A stretch of DNA of 64,000 bases from Sphingomonas qomolangmaensis (GTDB lineage Bacteria > Pseudomonadota > Alphaproteobacteria > Sphingomonadales > Sphingomonadaceae): contig NZ_CP101740.1 in assembly GCF_024496245.1 (NCBI RefSeq), positions 682,001-746,000 of the forward strand. The letters run 5' to 3'. Below, in pieces: positions 8,011 to 15,872 of the stretch. How positions within the stretch are numbered: the stretch's first letter is position 1; every line of letters begins with the position of its first letter. Under the pieces are notes generated by a model, which saw only the letters and a program-made list of their open reading frames with translations, ran no database searches and was not told where the DNA came from. The position numbers were made by a program, and so were the translations under genes.

Positions 8011-8122
8011 CGATTGTTGACGATTGCTGGAAGATGGCCCGCGCCAGCGTCGATGCAAGGTTGTAGCGCGAATAATCGACCGTGGTGTTCCATGGTTGGC
8101 GTTCGGCGGGTGCCGACCCCAT
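8000..8122 (-). CDS. Possible 40-residue micro-ORF upstream of the 24-residue one
   Basis: Open frame from ATG 8122 to the TGA at 8002-8000 encoding a 40-residue peptide that includes DYSRYNLASTLARAIFQQSS and ends ERR. The composition (amphipathic helix-like centre, few Arg/Pro runs) looks more protein-like than the usual GC-rich shadow frames. No good ribosome site precedes the ATG. It is divergent from the SirB1 gene, whose start is only 10 bases away on the other strand. Function unknown, and it could be non-coding. Confidence 0.3.
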   Translation of the reverse strand: MGSAPAERQPWNTTVDYSRYNLASTLARAIFQQSSTIERR

Positions 8123-8131
8123 CTTGATGGC

Positions 8132-8935
8132 ATGAACGATGACCTCATCCAGCTCGGCCTGATCGACGATGCCGAGATACTGCTCGCCGATGCCGCGCTC
8201 GCGCTTGCGCTGCTCGATCATCCCGACACCAATCCCGCGCCCTATTACGACATGATCGAAGCCGCCGCGGTGCGGCTCGAGGCAATGAACGGTGGCGCGA
8301 CCGACGCCGATGACCGCGCCGACAGCCTGGCGGCGGTATTCGGCGACGAGCTCGGCTTCGTCGGCGACGAGCAAAGCTATGACGATCCCGCCAACGCCGA
8401 CCTGATCCGCGTCATCGATCGCCGCCGCGGGCTGCCGATCAGCCTGTCGATCGTGTATGTCGCGGCGGCGCGCAGGCTTGGCTGGGAGGCCAACATCCTC
8501 GACGTGCCGGGGCATGTGCTGGTGATGGTGGGGACCGAGGTGGTGCCGGTGATCGTCGACCCGTTTCGCGGCGGGGCGCGGGTGGGGCGCGAGCGGCTCG
8601 CGGCGATGGTGGCGGCGTCGGTGACGGGGGCCCCGGCGGCGGCGGCGCATGTTTCGGTGATGCCAAACCGCGCGGTGCTGGTGCGGCTGTTGCTCAACCA
8701 GGCATCGCGCGCCGAACGCGCAGGGAAAGGGCGCCGCGCGCTCGAGCTGTATCACCGGATGACGATCGTCGCGCCGAGCTTCGCGCAACCCTGGTGGGAG
8801 CGGGCGCGGCTGGAAATGGTCGATGGCGACATCGCCGGCGCGCGCGTGAGCCTGACCGCGATGCTCGAAATCACGCGCGATCCTGCAGTGCGGCAGCGCG
8901 TGACCGACACGCTGCGCGGGTTGCCCGTCGCTTGA
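8132..8935 (+). CDS. SirB1 family protein (transglutaminase-like plus TPR)
   Basis: 267-residue cytosolic protein of the SirB1/YchA type. The central transglutaminase-like part carries LIRVIDRRRGLPISLSIVY and DVPGHVLVMVG, the hallmarks of the family. The C-terminal 100 residues form helical TPR-like repeats (RALELYHRMTIVAPSFAQPW). The molecular role is not established. ATG 8132 is chosen because the family N-terminus (DLIQLGLIDDAEILLADAAL) starts right after it; the longer open frame upstream overlaps the divergent micro-ORFs and lacks a ribosome site. Confidence 0.85.
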   Translation: MNDDLIQLGLIDDAEILLADAALALALLDHPDTNPAPYYDMIEAAAVRLEAMNGGATDADDRADSLAAVFGDELGFVGDEQSYDDPANADLIRVIDRRRGLPISLSIVYVAAARRLGWEANILDVPGHVLVMVGTEVVPVIVDPFRGGARVGRERLAAMVAASVTGAPAAAAHVSVMPNRAVLVRLLLNQASRAERAGKGRRALELYHRMTIVAPSFAQPWWERARLEMVDGDIAGARVSLTAMLEITRDPAVRQRVTDTLRGLPVA

Positions 8936-8948
8936 GCGCAAAACGTCG

Positions 8949-8965
8949 ATAACCAGGCGGGTTAT
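8949..8965. promoter_or_regulatory. ATAAC-N7-GTTAT palindrome upstream of ahpC
   Basis: Perfect 5-N7-5 inverted repeat about 95 bases before ahpC. It has the T-N11-A layout used by LysR-type regulators and resembles one half of an OxyR site (ATAG-N7-CTAT). I see no clear second half one helical turn away, so the OxyR assignment is a guess based on the downstream peroxide genes. Confidence 0.35.
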
Positions 8966-9058
8966 ATCGATCGAAGCGATTACTGCGATGCAACATTACT
9001 ATTTTGCAGTGCAGCATGTGCGCCTATATCGGAGCTTCAGAATTCAACGGAGGTTCCC

Positions 9059-9622
9059 ATGACGCTCATCGGCAGCAAGCTGAAACCATTCACCGCCCAG
9101 GCATACAAGCAAGGCAAGTTCGTTTCGGTCAGCGACACCGACGTCGCGGGCAAGTGGGCGGTGTTCTTCTTCTACCCCGCCGATTTCACGTTCGTATGCC
9201 CGACCGAGCTGGAAGACCTGGCCGACGTGTACCCCACGCTGCAGCGCATGGGGGTCGAGGTCTTTTCGGTCTCGACCGACACGCATTTCAGCCACAAGGC
9301 ATGGCATGACAGCTCGCCGGCGATCGGCAAGATCGATTATTACATGCTGGGCGACCAGAACCATGTGATCAGCAACAATTTCCAGATCCTGCGCGAAGGC
9401 CAGGGCCTGGCCGATCGCGGCACCTTCGTGGTCGATCCCGAGGGGGTCATCCAGTTGATGGAAGTCACGTCGGAAGGCGTCGGCCGCAACGCCGCAGAGC
9501 TGCTGCGCAAGATCAAGGCGGCGCAGTATATCGCGGCGCATCCGGGCGAAGTCTGCCCCGCCAAGTGGGAAGAGGGCGAAGAGACGCTCGCCCCCAGCCT
9601 CGACCTGGTCGGCAAGATCTAA
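9059..9622 (+). CDS. ahpC: Alkyl hydroperoxide reductase subunit C (peroxiredoxin)
   Basis: Typical 2-Cys peroxiredoxin, 187 residues, the usual AhpC length. It reduces hydrogen peroxide and organic hydroperoxides in the cytosol and is recycled by AhpF, encoded next. Peroxidatic Cys47 lies in DFTFVCPTE and resolving Cys166 in [19 protein letters not shown] and the C-terminal region are canonical. ATG 9059 follows CGGAGGT. The intergenic region to ahpF (88 bases) holds a hairpin that could lower ahpF expression relative to ahpC, matching the usual excess of AhpC. Confidence 0.97.
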   Translation: MTLIGSKLKPFTAQAYKQGKFVSVSDTDVAGKWAVFFFYPADFTFVCPTELEDLADVYPTLQRMGVEVFSVSTDTHFSHKAWHDSSPAIGKIDYYMLGDQNHVISNNFQILREGQGLADRGTFVVDPEGVIQLMEVTSEGVGRNAAELLRKIKAAQYIAAHPGEVCPAKWEEGEETLAPSLDLVGKI

Positions 9623-9645
9623 CCATCCTGCCCATTAGGGTGATC

Positions 9646-9683
9646 GCGGCCCGGGGTGGAATTCGCTTTCCGCTTCGGGCCGC
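9646..9683 (+). terminator. Hairpin between ahpC and ahpF (possible attenuator)
   Basis: GCGGCCCG pairs with CGGGCCGC, with a further GGAA/TTCC pairing inside the loop, followed by TTCGTAT. The poor U-tract suggests partial termination or mRNA end stabilisation, not a full stop. Confidence 0.4.
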
Positions 9684-9710
9684 TTCGTATCTGAACCACG
9701 GGAGTTTCCT

Positions 9711-11297
9711 ATGCTCGACGCCAATCTGACGCAGCAGCTGAAGGCCTATCTGGTCAATATTCGCGAGCCGATCGAACTGGTCGCGAGCTTGGGCGACGAT
9801 GCCAAATCGCGCCAGATGGGCGAACTACTGAACGAAATCGCCGCGCTGTCGGACAAGGTAACCGTCGTCACCGGGCACGACCGCCGCACCCCCAGCTTCA
9901 TGATCCGCCGCGTCGGCACCGACATCGGCGTTCGCTTCGCCGGCCTGCCGATGGGGCATGAATTCACGAGCCTGGTGCTGGCGCTGCTCCAGGTGGGCGG
10001 CCATCCTTCGAAGGCGGCGCAGGACCTGCTCGATCAGGTCCGCGGGCTCGAGGGCAGCTATAATTTCGAGACCTATTTCTCGCTGTCGTGCCAGAACTGC
10101 CCCGACGTCGTGCAGGCGCTGAACCTGATGGCGGTGCTCAACCCCGGCATCACCCACACCGCGATCGACGGCGCGCTGTTCCAGGACGAGGTCAACGAGC
10201 GCAAGGTGATGGCGGTGCCGACCGTCTATCTGAACGGCGAAACCTTCGGCCAAGGCCGGATGGAGCTCGAGCAGATCGTCGCGCGGCTGGACACGGGCGC
10301 GAGCAAGAAGGCCGCGGCCAAGATCGCGCAGAAGGACGCGTTCGAGGTGCTGATCGTCGGCGGCGGCCCTGCGGGTGCGGCGGCGGCGATCTATACCGCG
10401 CGCAAGGGCATCCGCACCGGCATCGCCGCCGAGCGCTTCGGCGGTCAGGTGCTCGACACGATGGCGATCGAGAATTTCATCTCGGTCCAGCATACCGAGG
10501 GCCCCAAGCTCGTCGCGCAGCTCGAACAGCATGTCGGCGACTATGACGTCGACGTGATGAACCTGCAGCGCGCGCAGAAGCTGATCCCGGCGACCAGCGA
10601 AGGCGGGCTGCACGAAGTGGTGCTCGAAAACGGGGCGTCGCTCAAGGCGCGGTCGGTGATCCTGGCGACCGGCGCGCGCTGGCGGCAGATCAACGTGCCC
10701 GGCGAGGAGCAGTACAAGAACAAGGGCGTCGCCTATTGCCCGCATTGCGACGGCCCGCTGTTCAAGGGCAAGCGCGTTGCCGTGATCGGCGGCGGCAATT
10801 CGGGGGTCGAGGCCGCGATCGACCTTGCCGGCATCGTCGCGCATGTGACGCTGATCGAATATGACAGCGCTCTGCGCGCCGATGCGGTGCTCCAGCGCAA
10901 GCTGGCGACGCTGCCCAACGTCCAGATCGTCACGTCGGCGATGACCACCGAAGTCTTGGGCGACGGCGAAAAGGTAACCGGGCTGGTCTACAAGGACCGC
11001 AGTGGCGACGCGAGGCATCAGGTCGCGCTCGAGGGCATCTTCGTCCAGATCGGGCTGGTGCCCAACACTGAGTGGCTGCGCGGCGCGGTGGGCTTGAGCC
11101 AGCATGGCGAGATCGAGGTCGATCATCGCGGCCACACCTCGCAGCCGGGGATCTTCGCGGCGGGCGACGCCACCACGATCCCGTTCAAGCAGATCGTCAT
11201 CGCGATGGGCGACGGGGCAAAGGCGGGGCTGTCGGCGTTCGATTATCTGATCCGCTTGCCTGCGGAAGAGACGCGCGATTGGGAACAGGCGGCTTGA
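9711..11297 (+). CDS. ahpF: Alkyl hydroperoxide reductase subunit F
   Basis: 528-residue flavoprotein disulfide reductase that passes electrons from NAD(P)H through FAD and two redox disulfides to AhpC. The N-terminal two-thioredoxin-fold domain (1-200) has SCQNCPDV; the more common form is CHNC. The FAD motif is [11 protein letters not shown] (about residue 220), the thioredoxin-reductase-like active site [11 protein letters not shown] (about 342-352) and the NAD motif [13 protein letters not shown] follows GGGAG. The stop abuts a 19-bp perfect inverted repeat. Confidence 0.96.
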   Translation: MLDANLTQQLKAYLVNIREPIELVASLGDDAKSRQMGELLNEIAALSDKVTVVTGHDRRTPSFMIRRVGTDIGVRFAGLPMGHEFTSLVLALLQVGGHPSKAAQDLLDQVRGLEGSYNFETYFSLSCQNCPDVVQALNLMAVLNPGITHTAIDGALFQDEVNERKVMAVPTVYLNGETFGQGRMELEQIVARLDTGASKKAAAKIAQKDAFEVLIVGGGPAGAAAAIYTARKGIRTGIAAERFGGQVLDTMAIENFISVQHTEGPKLVAQLEQHVGDYDVDVMNLQRAQKLIPATSEGGLHEVVLENGASLKARSVILATGARWRQINVPGEEQYKNKGVAYCPHCDGPLFKGKRVAVIGGGNSGVEAAIDLAGIVAHVTLIEYDSALRADAVLQRKLATLPNVQIVTSAMTTEVLGDGEKVTGLVYKDRSGDARHQVALEGIFVQIGLVPNTEWLRGAVGLSQHGEIEVDHRGHTSQPGIFAAGDATTIPFKQIVIAMGDGAKAGLSAFDYLIRLPAEETRDWEQAA

Positions 11298-11357
11298 CGC
11301 CACGGCTGGCGTGAGGCGCGGCGGGAGCTTCCGCCCGACCTCACGCCAGCCGTGGCG
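11298..11357. repeat. Large perfect inverted repeat directly after ahpF
   Basis: A 19-bp perfect stem (11298-11316 with 11339-11357) begins at the base after the ahpF stop. The 22-base loop itself can form a GGCGG/CCGCC mini-stem. No U-tract follows, so it is better described as an mRNA-stabilising or rho-type end structure. Confidence 0.7.
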
Positions 11358-11483
11358 CGTCCGGACCAATCTTCAATCGAGAATCGCGCAAGTCGACATT
11401 GAGCCGGTGCCCGAAATCGGTAGGTTGCGCCGCGAATATGACGACGCCGCCGATCGCCGCGCGGCGCGGACAAGGGGGATCGG

Positions 11484-14009
11484 ATGCAGGGTTTTCATCG
11501 GCTGCTGGGCAGCGCCACGGGTATCGCGCTGGCCTTTGCGATTGCGGGGTCCGCGCTCGCGCAGACGGTGCCCGCACCGCCGCCCGAGGCCACGGTCCAT
11601 CCCGAACTCTGGCCGCAAGGCAATTGGCCCTACAAGCCCGACGCGGCGATGGAAAAGCGCATCGCCGACCTGATCGCGCGGATGACGATCGAGGAGAAGG
11701 TCGGCCAGGTGGTGCAGGCCGACATCGCGTCGGTCACCCCCGCCGACGCGCGCCGCTATCATCTGGGCTCGATCCTCAACGGCGGCAATTCGGCGCCTGG
11801 GGGCGACGAGTTCGCGCCCGCCGCCGAATGGCTCAAGCTCGCTGACAGCTTCTACACCGCCTCGGTCGATCGCAGCGATGGCCGGGTCGGCATCCCGATC
11901 ATTTGGGGCACCGATGCGGTGCACGGTCATTCGAACATCGTCGGCGCGACGTTGTTCCCGCATAATATCGGGCTGGGGGCGATGCGCGACCCGGTGCTGA
12001 TCAAGAAGATCGCGCAGGCGACCGCCAAGGAAATCCGCGCGACCGGGATCGAATGGACCTTCGCGCCGACGATCACCGTGCCGCAGGACCTGCGCTGGGG
12101 CCGCGCCTATGAAGGCTATTCGTCGGACCCCAAGCTGGTCGCGAGCTATGTCGGCGAATTCATCGCGGGGCTGCAGGGCAAGCCCTCGGCGACGCCGATC
12201 CTGCAAGGGCCGTATGTGCTGGCATCGACCAAGCATTTCCTCGCCGATGGCGGCACCGAGGGCGGGCGCGATCAGGGCGATGCTCGGGTGAGCGAGACCG
12301 AGCTGCGCGACACCCACGGCGTGCCCTATGTCCAGGCGATCAACGCCGGGGTGCAGACGGTGATGACCAGCTTTTCGAGCTGGAACGGCGAGAAGATCGC
12401 CGGCCACAAGGGGCTGGTCACTGACGTGCTGAAGGAACGAATGGGCTTTGGCGGCTTCGTCGTCAGCGACTGGAACGCACATGGCCAGATCCAGGGCTGC
12501 ACCAACGCCAGCTGCCCGCGCGCACTCAACGCCGGGCTCGACATGTATATGGCTCCCGACAGCTGGAAGCCGCTCTGGGAAAGCCTGGTCGCGCAGGCCA
12601 AGAGCGGGCAGGTGCCGATGGCGCGGCTCGACGATGCGGTCGCCAAGATCCTGCGGGTGAAGATGCGCGCGGGGCTGTTCGACATGGGCAAGCCGTCGAG
12701 CCGACCGCTCTCCGGCCAGTTCGAGCTGCTCGGTAGCCCCGAGCACCGCGCGATCGCGCGCGAGGCGGTGCGCAAGTCGCTGGTGCTGCTCAAGAACAAC
12801 GGCAGCCTGTTGCCGCTCAAGCCGGGTGCCAATATCCTGGTCGCGGGCGACGGCGCCGACGATATCGCGCGCCAGGCGGGCGGCTGGACGCTGACGTGGC
12901 AGGGGACAGGGATCGATCCCAAGCATTTTCCCGGCGCGACCTCGATCTGGAATGGGATCGACGGCGCGGTGAAGGCCGCGGGCGGGACCGCGCGGCTGTC
13001 GCCCGACGGCAGTTTCACCGGCAGGAAGCCCGATGCCGCGATCGTGGTGTTCGGCGAAACCCCCTATGCCGAATTCCAGGGCGATATCGCGACGCTCGAG
13101 CTCAAGCCGGAATTGCGCGGGCCGCTGGCGACGATGAAGAAGCTCAAGGCGCAAGGGGTGCCCGTCGTCGCGCTGATGCTGAGCGGGCGGCCGTTGTTCG
13201 TGAATCCCGAGATCAACGCCGCCGACGCGTTCGTCGCGGCGTGGCTACCGGGGTCCGAAGGGGCGGGGGTCGCCGACGTCCTGCTGCGCAACCGCAGCGG
13301 CGCGGTGGCGCACGACTTCACCGGCACGCTGAGCTTCGCCTGGCCCGCGACCGCCGATGCCAAGGGCAAGACGCTGTTCGAGCGCGGCTATGGCTTGAAG
13401 GCGGGCAGCCGCACGGTGGTGCCGCAGCTGTCCGAGGACCCCGGCGTCCAGCAACAGGCGCAGGCGGGGGTGTATATGGACAAGGGGCTGCCCGCGGCGA
13501 GCTGGTCGCTGGTGGTGGGTGATCCCGGCGGCAGCAGCACTCGGGTGACGACGCTGCCCGCCGATGCCGCCAATGGCCGCGTCCGCGTGACCGCCACCGA
13601 TTTCGGCGTGCAGGAAGGCGCAAGGCGCTTCGCGTTCGACGGCAAGGGGCCGGCGGTAGTGGCGCTGACCAACGTCGCCGCGGTCGATACGACGCGCGAA
13701 ACCAATGGCGACGTGCTGCTGGTCAGCACGATCCGCGTCGATCAGGCCCCCCGCGCGCCGGTGACGCTGGCGATGCGATCGGGTCCGGCGCAGGCGGGGA
13801 TCGCGCTCGGGCGGATGGAGCAGTTCAAGCCCGGCGCCTGGACGACACTCGGCGTGCCGCTCAAATGCTTCCGCGCTGGGGGCGCGAACATGGCGGCGAT
13901 CGATACCCCGCTGGCGGTGACGAGCGAGGGCGCGTTCACCTTCAGCCTGGCGCGGGTCGCGCTGGGGACCGATGCTGAGGTGAAACTGAGCTGCGGCGGG
14001 CTTCCTTAA
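11484..14009 (+). CDS. Secreted glycoside hydrolase family 3 (beta-glucosidase / 1,4-beta-glucan exohydrolase)
   Basis: 841 residues. A signal peptide (hydrophobic core about 8-26, then ALAQ) targets the periplasm. The N-terminal GH3 barrel includes MTIEEKVGQVVQ, WGTDAVHGH, KHFLADGGTEGG and the nucleophile motif GGFVVSDW (Asp329). The second GH3 domain (about 390-600) includes KSLVLLKNNGSLLPL and a LSGRPLFVNPEI strand. The last 150 residues form a beta-rich module as in ExoP-type enzymes. It likely releases glucose from beta-glucans or cello-oligosaccharides; specificity is inferred. ATG follows AGGGGGAT. The gene stands alone, flanked by the ahpF inverted repeat and a palindromic repeat. Confidence 0.92.
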   Translation: MQGFHRLLGSATGIALAFAIAGSALAQTVPAPPPEATVHPELWPQGNWPYKPDAAMEKRIADLIARMTIEEKVGQVVQADIASVTPADARRYHLGSILNGGNSAPGGDEFAPAAEWLKLADSFYTASVDRSDGRVGIPIIWGTDAVHGHSNIVGATLFPHNIGLGAMRDPVLIKKIAQATAKEIRATGIEWTFAPTITVPQDLRWGRAYEGYSSDPKLVASYVGEFIAGLQGKPSATPILQGPYVLASTKHFLADGGTEGGRDQGDARVSETELRDTHGVPYVQAINAGVQTVMTSFSSWNGEKIAGHKGLVTDVLKERMGFGGFVVSDWNAHGQIQGCTNASCPRALNAGLDMYMAPDSWKPLWESLVAQAKSGQVPMARLDDAVAKILRVKMRAGLFDMGKPSSRPLSGQFELLGSPEHRAIAREAVRKSLVLLKNNGSLLPLKPGANILVAGDGADDIARQAGGWTLTWQGTGIDPKHFPGATSIWNGIDGAVKAAGGTARLSPDGSFTGRKPDAAIVVFGETPYAEFQGDIATLELKPELRGPLATMKKLKAQGVPVVALMLSGRPLFVNPEINAADAFVAAWLPGSEGAGVADVLLRNRSGAVAHDFTGTLSFAWPATADAKGKTLFERGYGLKAGSRTVVPQLSEDPGVQQQAQAGVYMDKGLPAASWSLVVGDPGGSSTRVTTLPADAANGRVRVTATDFGVQEGARRFAFDGKGPAVVALTNVAAVDTTRETNGDVLLVSTIRVDQAPRAPVTLAMRSGPAQAGIALGRMEQFKPGAWTTLGVPLKCFRAGGANMAAIDTPLAVTSEGAFTFSLARVALGTDAEVKLSCGGLP

Positions 14010-14010
14010 T

Positions 14011-14128
14011 CCTCCCCCGCAAGGGGGAGGGGGACCAGCGAAGCTGGTGGAGAGGGAGGTATCTCAACGGCCCCTTCGTGTCCTCCCCCTCCACCGCTTT
14101 GCGGTCCCCCTCCCCCTGGCGGGGGAGG
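14011..14128. repeat. Palindromic repeat between convergent genes
   Basis: Two GC-rich arms (CCTCCCCCGCAAGGGGGAGG and its counterpart near 14082-14128), each itself a hairpin, with the inner ACCAGCGAAGCTGGT hairpin between. It fills the gap between the GH3 gene and DUF2842 and may double as a bidirectional terminator. The inner hairpin makes it a different type from the carA/cyclo-ligase repeat family. Confidence 0.75.
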
Positions 14129-14142
14129 AAAGGGGCAATGTG

Positions 14143-14349
14143 CTACCGCCAGGTGCCGAGTTCCATCCAGCGCAGCAGCGGCTTGAGCGGCAGGATCCAT
14201 ACGATGCCGGTGACCAGATAGACGATCGCCTGCAGCGTCCAGTGCAGCTGGCTGATCGTGCCGGCGAAGCTCGCGATCAGCACGACCCACACCAGGATCA
14301 GCGCGAGGATCGCGAACATGCCGGCGGGCTTGCGCCAACTGGGGTTCAT
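14143..14349 (-). CDS. DUF2842 family small membrane protein
   Basis: 68 residues with two hydrophobic segments (about 10-30 and 36-55). The start MNPSWRKPAG and the end PLLRWMELGTWR are the hallmarks of the alphaproteobacterial DUF2842 family, function unknown. The ATG overlaps the stop of the cyclo-ligase gene by 4 bases, so the two are translationally coupled. Confidence 0.88.
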   Translation of the reverse strand: MNPSWRKPAGMFAILALILVWVVLIASFAGTISQLHWTLQAIVYLVTGIVWILPLKPLLRWMELGTWR

Positions 14350-15011
14350 TCGAGCTTCTCCCGTAGAAAGACCGATCGTTCGGTGACGACGCCGTGCAGC
14401 GGGATGTCCCAGGGGTCAACCGGGACCTGCGGCACTTGCTGCACCGACCAGGCGATGCCGAGCCGCCAGGCATCGGGCAAGCCCGCGAGCGCGCGATCAT
14501 AATAGCCCGCACCCTGCCCCAGGCGGTGGAGCGCAGCGTCGAACGCGACCAGCGGGACGAGGACGATGTCGGGGGCGACTTCGCGCGCGGTGGCGGGGGG
14601 CTGTTGGAGGCCGAAGATGCCGGGTTCGAGCGGGGCGGCAGGGTGCCATTCGAGGAAGCGCATCGGGGTGGTGCGGTCGATCACGTGCGGAAGCGCAAGG
14701 GTGCAGCGGCTTGCGCGGGCTGCGGCGATCAAGGCCGCCGGGTCGGCTTCGCTGCCGAGGGGGATGTAGGCGGCTACGATCGTGCCGGGTGTAAGCCGGG
14801 CGAGATAGGCCGGGGGCGGAAGGATCTTCCGCCCCCCTCCCGTTTGCGGGAGGGGTCGGGGGAGGGGTTGGGCGGCGTCTCCAGCGACGGCGCTCGTGGA
14901 CATGCCCTCCCCTAGCCCCTCGCGCAAGCGGGAGGGGGATTGGATCGCGCCGACGAATGCGTCGCGCTCGGCGCGGATGCGCGCGCGCATCGCTCGCTTG
15001 TCTTCAATCAT
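14346..15011 (-). CDS. 5-formyltetrahydrofolate cyclo-ligase with in-frame palindromic-repeat insertion
   Basis: Converts 5-formyl-THF to 5,10-methenyl-THF using ATP. 221 residues: a short N-terminal ATP-binding helix (DKRAMRARIRAERDAF), an insertion at about 24-62, then the normal domain with YIPLGSEADP, LVPLVAFDAALHRLGQGAGYYDRAL. Removing the insertion leaves about 182 residues, the usual family length. The insertion is encoded by a palindromic repeat and reads SPSRLREGLGEGMS, the same peptide as in CarA. ATG 15011 is chosen over a longer start at 15035 because the 3' strand of 6S RNA appears to occupy 15017-15040; neither has a good ribosome site. Confidence 0.9.
   Translation of the reverse strand: MIEDKRAMRARIRAERDAFVGAIQSPSRLREGLGEGMSTSAVAGDAAQPLPRPLPQTGGGRKILPPPAYLARLTPGTIVAAYIPLGSEADPAALIAAARASRCTLALPHVIDRTTPMRFLEWHPAAPLEPGIFGLQQPPATAREVAPDIVLVPLVAFDAALHRLGQGAGYYDRALAGLPDAWRLGIAWSVQQVPQVPVDPWDIPLHGVVTERSVFLREKLE
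14832..14940 (-). repeat. Palindromic element inserted in frame in the cyclo-ligase gene
   Basis: On the coding strand it begins CCCCCTCCCGCTTGCGCGAG, continues GGGGCTAGGGGAGGGCATGTCC, and closes with CCCGCAAACGGGAGGGGGG. It is the same family and orientation relative to the gene as the copy in carA at 60699-60868. This copy lacks the inner three-way junction. Confidence 0.85.
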
Positions 15012-15016
15012 GAGGG

Positions 15017-15186
15017 CAGGTGGCGGGCCCGCCATGGCCGTTGGCTGGAAGATCCTCTGACGCCAAGTACGTCAGGTGGGAACCATGTGCGTCGGACCAG
15101 GATCCGGGCAGGGACAGCCCCCATAGGATGATTATCGCCTCAGGGATTTTCGCTAAAGCTCGCACCGGGCAGTACCCGCCACCGCC
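15017..15186 (-). ncRNA. ssrS: 6S RNA
   Basis: The region between zapA and the cyclo-ligase gene is the conserved location of 6S RNA in many proteobacteria. GGTGGCGGG near the 5' end (15183-15175) pairs with CCCGCCACC near the 3' end (15027-15019) to close a long rod. The 5' strand has AATCCCTGAGGCGATAATCA, which resembles E. coli 6S GTCCCCTGAGCCGATATTTC. The 3' strand has a CTGACG/CGTCAG hairpin. 6S RNA binds RNA polymerase holoenzyme carrying the housekeeping sigma factor. Ends are estimated to within about 10 bases. Confidence 0.75.
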
Positions 15187-15189
15187 AAT

Positions 15190-15492
15190 CTAGTGCGTTC
15201 CGCCGTCATCCTCAAGGGCCGATGCGACGGCTTCGAGACGGTCGGCGATCCGATCGAGCAGCATCGGCGGAATGCCGCTGGGCGGGGCGACTTCCTGTTC
15301 GGCGAGCTGGTCGGCCAGCATCAGCGCGATGAACAGCATCGTGCGCTCGCCGCTCAGGCCGCCCGAGGCCCGCAATGCGGCAGCGCCGTGCGCTTCGAGC
15401 TTGCCCGCCAGCGCGCGCAGCTGCGCTTCCTCGCCGTCGCGGCAGGCGATCTTGTGGTCGCGGCCGGCGATCGTGAGCGTGACTTCGGCCAT
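15190..15492 (-). CDS. zapA: Cell division protein ZapA
   Basis: 100-residue FtsZ-associated protein that promotes Z-ring bundling. The globular N-terminal half (VTLTIAGRDHKIACRDGEEAQLRAL) and the coiled-coil C-terminal helix (ALMLADQLAEQE and beyond) are typical. It overlaps the upstream 64-residue gene by one base and is followed directly by the 6S RNA, so 6S RNA may be processed from the zapA transcript. Confidence 0.9.
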   Translation of the reverse strand: MAEVTLTIAGRDHKIACRDGEEAQLRALAGKLEAHGAAALRASGGLSGERTMLFIALMLADQLAEQEVAPPSGIPPMLLDRIADRLEAVASALEDDGGTH

Positions 15493-15686
15493 TAACTCTT
15501 GTCCCCGTCTTCGCGCGCGATCAGCTCGTCGAGCGCGGCGACGGCTTCTTCCATCCGCTCGCGCAGCGCGGCGTGGCGGCGCGCCATCGAATCGGCGTCA
15601 TAGGCGCGCGCGGCGGCGGCCTGTTCGATCCGGGAGACGGCGCGTTCGATGCGTTCGATCGCGGGATGCGGGGGTTCTGATGCCAT
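15492..15686 (-). CDS. Small coiled-coil protein upstream of zapA
   Basis: 64 residues forming essentially one amphipathic helix with heptad pattern (IERIERAVSRIEQAAA, then RHAALRERMEEAVAALDELI). No catalytic motif. It is fused at the operon level to zapA by a TAATG-like one-base overlap, so a role with ZapA is plausible but only inferred. Start ATG 15686 lacks a strong ribosome site; 186 bases of intergenic DNA separate it from the divergent tkt, with no clear element in them. Confidence 0.75.
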   Translation of the reverse strand: MASEPPHPAIERIERAVSRIEQAAAARAYDADSMARRHAALRERMEEAVAALDELIAREDGDKS

Positions 15687-15872
15687 CGATGCTGGATAGC
15701 AGGACGCACGGACGCGGCAAGGCGGCAGCGGGGGTGGCGCGGGGGCTCGTCGCGATTGGCGCGCCGGTTGACGCGAAGCCGCGAGACCCGCAAAGGCATC
15801 GCGAGTTTATCATTGCCGGTACGCGAAGCGGCGTGGATCAGCGCTCGCAATCGGCCGGCCGAGGGGAATCCG

